Source: Panopea generosa (lineage: Eukaryota > Mollusca > Bivalvia > Adapedonta > Hiatellidae). From it: 64,000 nucleotides of DNA. Under the pieces are notes generated by a model. The model had not been told where the DNA came from, made no database searches, and was given only the letters and a program-made list of their open reading frames with translations. The position numbers and the translations under genes were made by a program. Positions 13,001 to 25,000 of the stretch are shown here, one piece after another. Location: the NCBI GenBank assembly GCA_029582155.1, contig CM055895.1:17288787-17352786 (forward strand), in the 5' to 3' direction. How positions within the stretch are numbered: position 1 is the stretch's first letter; each line of letters opens with the position of its first letter.

Positions 13001-16000
13001 ATTTCAGGAGAAGCGAGTCAGTTTTGCAGTTACTTTGTATATTTCAGGAGCAGTGAGACAGTTTTGCAGTTACTTTTTGTATTTCAGGAACATTGAGTTA
13101 GTTTTGCAGTTACTTTATGTATTTCAGGAACAGTGAGTCAGTTTTGCACTTATTTTTTGTATTTCAGGAGCAATTAGTCAGATTTGCACTTACTTTGTGT
13201 ATTTCAGAAGCAGTGAGTCAGTTTCACAGTAACTTTGTGTATTTCAGGAGCAGTGAGTCAGTTTTGCAGTTACTTTTTGTATTTCAGGAGCAGTGAGTCA
13301 GTTTTACAGTTACATCATGTATTTCAGGAGCAGTGAGTCAGTTTTGCAGTTACTTTGTGTAATTCAGGAGCAGTGAGTCAGTTTTGCAGTTACTTTTTGT
13401 ATTTCAGGAGCAGTGAGTCAGTTTGACAGTTTAGTCATGTATTTCAGGAGCAAGTGAGTCAGTTTTGCAGTTACTTTTTGTATTTCAGGAACAGTGAGTC
13501 AGTTTTACAGTTATGTCATGTATTTCAGGAGCAGTGAGTCAGTTTTGCACTTACTTTTTGTATTTCAGGAACAGTGACTGAGTCAGTTTTACAGTTACGT
13601 CATGTATTTCAGGAGCAGTGAGTCAGTTTTGCACTTACTTTTTGTATTTCAGGAACAGTGAGTCAGTTTTACAGTTACGTCACGTATTTCTGGAGCAGTG
13701 AGTCAGTTTTGCCATTAGTTTTTGTATTTTAGGAACAGTGTGTCAGTTTTACAGTTACATCATGTATTTCAGGAGCAGTGAGTCAATTTTGCAGTTACTT
13801 TTTGTATTTCAGGAGCAGTGAGTCAGTTTTACAGTTATGTCATGTATTTCAGGAGCAGTGAGTCAGTTTTGCAGTTACTTTTTGTATTTCAGGAACAGTG
13901 AGTCAGTTTTACAGTTACATCATGTATTTCAGGAGCAGTGAGTCAGTTTTGCAGTTACTTTTTGTATTTTAGGAACAGTGAGTCAGTTTTACAGTTACGT
14001 CATGTATTTCAGGAGCAATGAGTCAGTTTTGCAGATACTTTTTGTATTTCAGGAGCAGTGAGTCAGTTTTACAGTTACATCATGTACTTCAGGAGCAGTG
14101 AGTCAGTTTTGCAGTTACTATGTGTATTTCAGGAGCAGTGAGTCAGTTTTACACTTACTTTTTGTATTTCAGGAGCAATGAGTAAGTTTTACAGTTACAT
14201 CATGTATTTCAGGAGCAGTGAGTCAGTTTTGCAGTTACTTTTTGTATTTCAGGAACAGTGAGTCAGTTTTACAGTTACGTCATGTATTTCAGGAGCAATG
14301 AGTCAGTTTTGCAGTTACTTTTTGTTTTTTAGGAACAGTGAGTCAGTTTTACAGTTATGTCATGTATTTCAGGAGCAGTGAGTCAGTTTTGCAGTTACTT
14401 TTTGTATTTCAGGAGCAGTGAGTCAGTTTTACAGTTACATCATGTATTTCAGGAGCAGTGAGTCAGTTTTGCAGTTACTTTGTGTATTTCAGGAGCAGTG
14501 AGTCAGTTTTGCACTTACTTTTTGTATTTCAGGAGCAGTGAGTCAGTTTTACAGTTATGTCATGTATTTCAGGAGCAGTGAGTCAATTTTGCACTTACTT
14601 TTTGTTCTTCAGGAACAGTGAGTCAGTTTTACAGTTACGTCATGTATTTCAGGAGCAGTGAATCAGTTTTGCAGTTATTTTTTGAATTTCAGGAACAGTG
14701 AGTTAGTTTTACAGTTACATCATGTATTTCAGGAGCATTGAGTCAGTTTTGCAGATTACTTTTTGTATTTCAGGAACAGCGAGTCAGTTTTACAGTTACG
14801 TCATGTATCTCAGGAGGAATGAGTCAGTTTTGCAGTTACTTTTTGTATTTCATGAACAGTGAGTCAGTTTTACAGTTACGTCATGTAATTCAGGAGCAGT
14901 GAGTCAGTTTTGCAGTTACTTTTTGTATTTCAGGAACAGTGAGTCAGTTTTAAAGTTACATCATGTATTTCAGGAGCAGTGAGTCAGTTTTGCACTTACT
15001 TTTTGTATTTCAGGAACAGTGAGTCAGTTTAACAGTTACGTCATGTATCTCAGGAGCAGTGAGTCAGTTTTGCAGTTACTTTTTGTATTTTAGGAGCACC
15101 TACAACAAGTGAAGGATAATTATCAGAAGGTGCTACAAAGTGCAGAAAAAGATCGGAAGAAAAAAGGTTTCTTTTCCAGACTTACGAGTAAGAAGAGAGA
15201 AAAACCTCAGTTAGCTATACAGGTACAATCCCTAATAGAGCTCAGTAACAACTTGATCACTATCTACTCTAGTAAAACCTCAGTTATCTTTACAGGTACA
15301 ATCCCTAATAGAGTTCAGTAGCAACTTGATCACTATCTACTCTAGTAAAACCTCAGTTAGCATTACAGGTACAATCACTAATAGAGTTGAGTAAAAACTT
15401 GATCACTATCTACCCTAGTAAAACCTCAGTTAGATATACAGGTACAATCCCTAATAGAGTTCAGTAACAACTTGATCACTATCTACTCTAGTAAAACCTC
15501 AGTTAGCTTTACAGGTACAATCCCTAATAGAGTTCAGTAGCAACTTGATCAATATCTACTCTAGTAAAACCTCAGTTAGCTTTACAGGTACAATCCCTAA
15601 TAGAGTTAAGAAACAACTTGATCACTATCTACTCTAGTAAAACCTCAGTTAGCTTTACAGGTACAATTCCAAATAGAGTTCAATAGCAACGTGATCACTA
15701 TCTACTCTAGTAAAACCTTACAGGTACAATCCCTAATAGAGTTCAGTAACAACTTGATCACTATCTATTCTAGTAGAACCTCAGTTAGCTATACAGGTAC
15801 AATCCCTAATAGAGTTCAGTAACAACTTGATCACTTTCCACTCTAGTAAAACCTCAGTTAGCTATACAGGTACAATCCCTAATAGAGTTCAGTAACGACT
15901 TGATCACTATCTACTCTAGTAGAAATTTTGTTAGCTATACAGGTACAATCCCTAATATAGTTAAGTAACAACTTGATCACTTTCCACTCTAGGAGAACCT

Positions 16001-19000
16001 CAGTTAGCTATACAAGTACAATCCCTAATAGAGTTAAGTAACAACTTGATCACTATCTACTCTAGTAGAACCTCAGTTAGCTATACAGGTACAATCCCTA
16101 ATAGAGTTCAGTAACAACTTGATCACTTTCTACTCTAGTAGAACCTCAGTTAGCTATACAGGTACAATCCCTAATAGAGTTCAGTAACAACTTGATTACT
16201 AACTATTCTAGTAGAACTTTAGTTAGCTATACAGGTACAATCCCTAATAGAGTTCAGTAACAACTTGATCACTATCTACTCTAGTAGAACCTCAGTTAGC
16301 TATACAGGTATAATCCCTAATAGAGTTCAGTAACAACTTGATCACTTCCTACTCTAGTAGAACCTCAGTTAGCTATACAGGTACAATCCCTAATAGAGTT
16401 CAGTAACAACTTGATCACTTTCCACTCTAGTAAAACCTCAGTTAGCTATACAGGTACAATTCCTAATAGAGTTCAGTAACAACTTGATCACTATCTACTC
16501 TAGTAGAACTTAAGTTAGCTATACAGGTACAATCCCTAATAGAGTTCAGTAACAACTTGATCACTATCTACTCTAGTAAAACCTCAGTTAGCTTTACAGG
16601 TACAATCCCTAATAGAGTTCAGTAACAACTTGATCACTATCTACTCTAGTAGAACTTTAGTTAGCTATACAGGTACAATCCCTTATAGAGTTAAGTAACA
16701 ACTTGATCACTTTCGACTCTAGTAGAACCTCAGTTAGCTTTACAGGTACAATCCTAAATAGAGTTCAGTAACAACTTGATCACTTTCTACTCTAGTAAAA
16801 CCTCAGTTAGCTATACAGGTACAATCACTAATAGAGTTCAGTGTCAACTTGATCACTATCTACTATAGTAGAACCTCAGTTAGCTATACAGGTACAATTC
16901 CTAATAGAGTTCAGTAACAACTTGATCACTATCTACTCTAGTAGAACCTCAGTTAGCTATACAGGTACAATCCCTAATAGAGTTCAGTTACAACTTGATC
17001 ATTATCTACTCTAGTAGAACCTCAGTTAGCTATACAGGTACAATCCCTAATAGAGTTAAGTAACAACTTGATCACTATCTACTATAGTAGAACCTCAGTT
17101 ATCTATACAGGTACAATCCCTAATAGAGTTCAGTAACAACTTGATCACTATCTACACTAGAAGAACCTCAGTTAGCTATACAGGTACAATCCCTTATAGA
17201 GTTAAGTAACAACTTGATCAGTATCATTTCTAGAAGAACCTCAGTTAGATATACAGGTACAATCCCTAATAGAGTTCAGTAACAACTTGATCACTATCTA
17301 CTCTAGTAGAACCTCAGTAAGCTATACAGGTACAATCCCTAATAGAGTTAAGTAACAACTTGATCACTATCTACTATATTAATACCTCAGTTATTTATTC
17401 AGGTACAATCCCTAATAGAGTTCAGTAACAACTTGATCACTATCTACTCTAGTAAAACCTCAGTTAGCTTTACAGGTACAATCCCTTATAGAGTTCAGTA
17501 ACAACTTGATCACTATCTACTCTAGTAGAACCTCAGTTAGCTATACAGGTACAATCCCTAATAGAGTTCAGTAACAACTTGATCACTATGTACTGTAGTA
17601 GAACCTCAGTTAGCTGTACAGGTACAATCCCTAATAGAGTTCAGTAACAACTTGATCACTTTCTACTCTAGTAGAACCTCCGTTAGCTTTACAGGTACAA
17701 TCCCTAATAGAGTTCAGTAACAACTTGATCACTTCCTACTGTAGTAGAACCTCAGTTAGCTATACAGGTACAATCACTAATAGAGTTCAGTAACAACTTG
17801 ATCCCTATCAACTCTAGTAAAACCTCATTTAGCTTTACAGGTACAATCCCTAATAGAGTTTAGTAACAACTTGATCACTATCTACTCTAGTAGAACCTCA
17901 GTTATCTATACAGGTACAATTCCTAATAGAGTTCAGTAACAACTTGATCACTATCTGCTCTAGTAGAACCTCAGTTAGCTATAGAGGTACAATCCCTAAT
18001 AGAGTTCAGTAACAACTTGATCACTTTCCACTCTAGTAAAACCTCAGTTAGCTATACAGGTACAATCCCTAATAGAGTTCAGTAACAACTTGATCACTAT
18101 CTACTCTAGTAGAACTTAAGTTAGCTATACAGGTACAATCCCTAATAGAGTTCAGTTACAACTTGATCATTATCTACTCTAGTAGAACCTCAGTTAGCTA
18201 TACAGGTACAATCCCTAATAGAGTTAAGTAACAACTTGATCACTATCTACTATAGTAGAACCTCAGTTATCTATACAGGTACAATCCCTAATAGAGTTCA
18301 GTAACAACTTGATCACTATCTACACTAGAAGAACCTCAGTTAGCTATACAGGTACAATCCCTTATAGAGTTAAGTAACAACTTGATCAGTATCATTTCTA
18401 GAAGAACCTCAGTTAGATATACAGGTACAATCCCTAATAGAGTTCAGTAACAACTTGATCACTATCTACTCTAGTAGAACCTCAGTAAGCTATACAGGTA
18501 CAATCCCTAATAGAGTTAAGTAACAACTTGATCACTATCTACTATATTAATACCTCAGTTATTTATTCAGGTACAATCCCTAATAGAGTTCAGTAACAAC
18601 TTGATCACTATCTACTCTAGTAAAACCTCAGTTAGCTTTACAGGTACAATCCCTTATAGAGTTCATTAACAACTTGATCACTATCTACTCTAGTAGAACC
18701 TCAGTTAGCTATACAGGTACAATCCCTAATAGAGTTCAGTAACAACTTGATCACTATGTACTGTAGTAGAACCTCAGTTAGCTGTACAGGTACAATCCCT
18801 AATAGAGTTCAGTAACAACTTGATCACTTTCTACTCTAGTAGAACCTCCGTTAGCTTTACAGGTACAATCCCTAATAGAGTTCAGTAACAACTTGATCAC
18901 TTCCTACTGTAGTAGAACCTCAGTTAGCTATACAGGTACAATCACTAATAGAGTTCAGTAACAACTTGATCCCTATCAACTCTAGTAAAACCTCATTTAG

Positions 19001-22000
19001 CTTTACAGGTACAATCCCTAATAGAGTTTAGTAACAACTTGATCACTATCTACTCTAGTAGAACCTCAGTTATCTATACAGGTACAATTCCTAATAGAGT
19101 TCAGTAACAACTTGATCACTATCTGCTCTAGTAGAACCTCAGTTAGCTATAGAGGTACAATCCCTAATAGAGTTCAGTAACAACTTGATCACTTTCCACT
19201 CTAGTAAAACCTCAGTTAGCTATACAGGTACAATCCCTAATAGAGTTCAGTAACAACTTGATCACTATCTACTCTAGTAGAACTTAAGTTAGCTATACAG
19301 GTACAATCCCTAATAGAGTTAAGTAACAATTTGATCACTATCTACTCTAGTAAAACCTCAGTTAGCTTTACAGGTACAATCCCTAATAGAGTTCAGTAAC
19401 AACTTGATCACTATCTACTCTAATAGAACTTTAGTTAGCTATACAGGTACACTCCCTAATAGAGTTAAGTAACAACTTGATCACTTTCTACTCTAGTAGA
19501 ACCTCAGTTAGCTATACAGGTACAATCTTTAATAGAGTTCAGTAACAACTTGATCACTTTCTACTCTAGTAAAACCTCAGTTAGCTATACAGGTACAATC
19601 ACTAATAGAGTTCAGTAACAATTTGATCACTATCTACTATAGTAGAACCCCAGTTAGCTATACAGGTACAATCCCTAATAGAATTCAGTAACAACTTGAT
19701 CACTATCTACTCTAGTAGAACCTCAGTTAGCTATACAGGTACAATCCCTAATAGAGTTCAGTAACAACTTGATCACTATCTACTCTAGTAGAACCTCAGT
19801 TAGCTATACAGGTACAATCCCTAATAGAGTTAAGTAACAACTTGATCAGTATCATTTCTAGTAGAACCTCAGTTAGATATACAGGTACAATCCCTAATAG
19901 AGTTCAGTAATAACTTGTTCATTATCTACTCTAGTAGAACCTCAGTTAGCTATACAGGTACAATCCCTAATAGAGTTAAGTAACAACTTGATCACTATCT
20001 ACTATAGTAGAACCTCAGTTATCTATACAGGTACAATCCCTAATAGAGTTCAGTAACAACTTGATCACTATCTACTCTAGTAAAACCTCAGTTAGCTTTA
20101 CAGGTACAATCCCTAATAGAGTTAAAAAACAACTTGATCACTATCTACTCTAGTAAAACTTCAGTTAGCTTTACAGGTACAATCCCAAATAGCGTTCAGT
20201 AGCAACGTGATCACTATCTACTCTAGTAAAACCTTACAGGTACAATCCCTAATAGAGTTAAGTAACAACTTGATCACTTTCCACTCTAGTAAAACCTCAG
20301 TTAGCTATACAGGTACAATCCCTAATAGAGTTCAGTAACAACTTGATCACTATCTACTCTAGTAGAAATTTTGTTAGCTATACAGGTACAATCCCTAATA
20401 TAGTTAAGTAACAACTTGATCACTTTCCACTCTAGGAGAACCTCAGTTAGCTATACAGGTACAATCCCTAATAGAGTTAAGTAACAACTTGATCACTATC
20501 TACTCTAGTAACACCTCAGTTAGCTATACAGGTACAATCCCTAATAGAGTTCAGTAACAACTTGATCACTTTCTACTCTAGTAGAACCTCAGTTAGCTAT
20601 ACAGGTACAATCCCTAATAGAGTTCAGTAACAACTTGATTACTATCTATTCTAGTAGAACTTTAGTTAGCTATACAGGTACAATCCCTAATAGAGTTCAG
20701 TAACAACTTGACCACTATCTACTCTAGTAGAACCTCAGTTAGCTTTACAGGTACAATCCTTAATAGAGTTCAGTAACAACTTGATCACTTTCCACTCTAG
20801 TAAAACCTCAGTTAGCTATACAGGTACAATCCCTAATAGAGTTCAGTAACAACTTGATCACTATCTTCTCTAGTAGAAATTTTGTTAGCTATACAGGTAC
20901 AATCCCTAATATAGTTAAGTAACAACTTGATCACTTTCCACTCTAGGAGAACCTCAGTTAGCTATACAGGTACAATCCCTAATAGAGTTAAGTAACAACT
21001 TGATCACTATCTACTCTAGTAGAACCTCAGTTAGCTATACAGGTACAATCCCTAATAGAGTTCAGTAACAACTTGATCACTTTCTACTCTAGTAGAACCT
21101 CAGTTAGCTATACAGGTACAATCCCTAATAGAGTTCAGTAACAACTTGATTACTATCTATTCTAGTAGAACTTTAGTTAGCTATACAGGTACAATCCCTA
21201 ATAGAGTTCAGTAACAACTTGATCACTATCTACTCTAGTAGAACCTCAGTTAACTATACAGGTATAATCCCTAATAGAGTTCAGTAACAACTTGATCACT
21301 TCCTACTCTAGTAGAACCTCAGTTAGCTATACAGGTACAATCCCTAATAGAGTTCAGTAACAACTTGATCACTTTCCACTCTAGTAAAACCTCAGTTAGC
21401 TATACAGGTACAATTCCTAATAGAGTTCAGTAACAACTTGATCACTATCTACTCTAGTAGAACTTAAGTTAGCTATACAGGTACAATCCCTAATAGAGTT
21501 CAGTAACAACTTGATCACTATCTACTCTAGTAAAACCTCAGTTAGCTTTACAGGTACAATCCCTAATAGAGTTCAGTAACAACTTGATCATTATCTACTC
21601 TAGTAGAACTTTAGTTAGCTATACAGGTACAATCCCTTATAGAGTTAAGTAACAACTTGATCACTTTCGACTCTAGTAGAACCTCAGTTAGCTTTACAGG
21701 TACAATCCTTAATAGAGTTCAGTAACAACTTGATCACTTTCTACTCTAGTAAAACCTCAGTTATCTATACAGGTACAATCACTAATAGAGTTCAGTGTCA
21801 ACTTGATCACTATCTACTATAGTAGAACCTCAGTTAGCTATACAGGTACAATTCCTAATAGAGTTCAGTAACAACTTGATCACTATCTACTCTAGTAGAA
21901 CCTCAGTTAGCTATACAGGTACAATCCCTAATAGAGTTCAGTTACAACTTGATCATTATCTACTCTAGTAGAACCTCAGTTAGCTATACAGGTACAATCC

Positions 22001-25000
22001 CTAATAGAGTTAAGTAACAACTTGATCACTATCTACTATAGTAGAACCTCAGTTATCTATACAGGTACAATCCCTAATAGAGTTCAGTAACAACTTGATC
22101 ACTATCTACACTAGAAGAACCTCAGTTAGCTATACAGGTACAATCCCTTATAGAGTTAAGTAACAACTTGATCAGTATCATTTCTAGAAGAACCTCAGTT
22201 AGATATACAGGTACAATCCGTAATAGAGTTCAGTAACAACTTGATCACTACTCTAGTAGAACCTCAGTAAGCTATACAGGTACAATCCCTAATAGAGTTA
22301 AGTAACAACTTGATCACTATCTACTATATTAAAACCTCAGTTAGATATACAGGTACAATCCCTAATAGAGTTCAGTAACAACTTGATCACAATCTACTCT
22401 AGTAAAACCTCAGTTAGCTTTACAGGTACAATCCCTTATAGAGTTCAGTAACAACTTGATCACTATCTACTCTAGTAGAACCTCAGTTAGCTATACAGGT
22501 ACAATCCCTAATAGAGTTCAGTAACAACTTGATCACTATTTACTGTAGTAGAACCTCAGTTAGCTGTACAGGTACAATCCCTAATAGAGTTCAGTAACAA
22601 CTTGATCACTTTCTACTCTAGTAGAACCTCAGTTAGCTTTAAAGGTACAATCCCTAATAGAGTTCAGTAACAACTTGATCACTTCCTACTGTAGTAGAAC
22701 CTCAGTTAGCTATACAGGTACAATCCCTAATAGAGTTCAGTAACAACTTGATCCCTATCTACTCTAGTAAAACCTCATTTAGCTTTACAGGTACAATCCC
22801 TAATAGAGTTTAGTAACAACTTGATCACTATCTACTCTAGTAGAACCTCAGTTATCTATACAGGTACATTCCCTAATAGAGTTCAGTAACAACTTGATCA
22901 CTATATACTCTAGTAGAACCTCAGTTAGCTATAGAGGTACAATCCCTAATAGAGTTCAGTAACAACTTGATCACTTTCCACTCTAGTAAAACCTCAGTTA
23001 GCTATACAGGTACAATCCCTAATAGAGTTCAGTAACAACTTGATCAGTATCTACTCTAGTAGAACTTAAGTTAGCTATACAGGTACAATCCCTAATAGAG
23101 TTAAGTAACAATTTGATCACTATCTACTCTAGTAAAACCTCAGTTAGCTTTACAGGTACAATCCCTAATAGAGTTCAGTAACAACTTGATCACTATCTAC
23201 TCTAATAGAACTTTAGTTAGCTATACAGGTACACTCCCTAATAGAGTTAAGTAACAACTTGATCACTTTCTACTCTAGTAGAACCTCAGTTAGCTATACA
23301 GGTACAATCTTTAATAGAGTTCAGTAACAACTTGATCACTTTCTACTCTAGTAAAACCTCAGTTAGCTATACAGGTACAATCACTAATAGAGTTCAGTAA
23401 CAACTTGATCACTATCTACTATAGTAGAACCCCAGTTAGCTATACAGGTACAATCTCTAATAGAATTCAGTAACAACTTGATCACTATCTACTCTAGTAG
23501 AACCTCAGTTAGCTATACAGGTACAATCCCTAATAGAGTTAAGTAACAACTTGATCACTATCTACTCAAGTAGAACCTCAGTTAGCTATACAGGTACAAT
23601 CCCTAATAGAGTTAAGTAACAACTTGATCAGTATCATTTCTAGTAGAACCTCAGTTAGATATACAGGTACAATCCCTAATAGAGTTCAGTAATAACTTGT
23701 TCATTATCTACTCTAGTAGAACCTCAGTTAGCTATACAGGTACAATCCCTAATAGAGTTAAGTAACAACTTGATCACTATCTACTATAGTAGAACCTCAG
23801 TTATCTATACAGGTACAATCTCTAATAGAGTTCAGTAACAACTTGATCACTATCTACTCTAGTAAAACCTCAGTTAGCTTTACAGGTACAATCCCTAATA
23901 GAGTTCAGTAACAACTTGATCACTATCTACTCTAGTAGAACTTAAGTTAGCTGTACAGGTACAATCCCTAATAGAGTTCAGTAACAACTTGATCACTTTC
24001 TACTCTAGTAGAACCTCAGTTAGCTTTACAGGTACAATCCCTAATAGAGTTCAGTAACAACTTGATCACTTCCTACTCTAGTAGAACTTCAGTTAGCTAT
24101 ACAGGTACAATCATTAATAGAGTTCAGTAACAACTTGATCACTATCTACTCTAGTAAAACCTCAGTTAGCTTTACAGGTACAATCCCTAATAGAGTTTAG
24201 TAACAACTTGATCACTATCTACTCTAGTAGAACCTCAGTTAGCTATACAGGTACAATCCCTAATAGAGTTCAGTAACAACTTGATCACTATCTTCTCTAG
24301 TAGAACCTCAATTAGCTATACAGGTAAAATCCCTAATAGAGTTCAGTAACAACTTGATCACTATCTACTATAGCAGAACCTCAGTTATCTATACAGGTAC
24401 AATCCCTAATAGAGTTCAGTAACAACTTGATCACTATCTACTCTAGAAGAACCTCAGTTAGCTTTACAGGTACAATCCCTAATAGAGTTCTGTAACAACT
24501 TGATCACTTTCTACTCTAGTAGAACCTCAGTTAGTTGTACAGGTACAATCCCTAATACAGTTCAGTAACAACTTGATCACTATCTACTCTAGTGGAACCT
24601 CAGTTATCTATACAGGTACAATCCCTAATAGAGTTCAGTAACAATTTGATCACTATCTTCTCTAGTAGAACCTCAATTAGCATTACAGGTACAATCCCTA
24701 ATAGAGTTCTGTAACAACTTGATCACTTTCTACTCTAGTAGAACCTCAGTTAGTTGTACAGGTACAATCCCTAATACAGTTCAGTAACAACTTGATCACT
24801 ATCTACTCTAGTGGAACCTCAGTTATCTATACAGGTACAATCCCTAATAGAGTTCAGTAACAACTTGATCACTATCTACTCTATTCCTCTGTTTGCTATA
24901 CAGCTACAATCCCTAATAGAGTTCAGTAACAATTTGATCACTATCTACTCTAGTAGAACCTCAGTTAGCTATACAGGTTCAATCCCAAATAGAGTTCAGT

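Noticed and set aside
12636-13136. Open frames of 143-166 codons at the start of the 40-bp array
   Set aside because: They cycle through all three frames of the repeat unit and overlap each other. The units contain splice-site sequence, not a conserved peptide.
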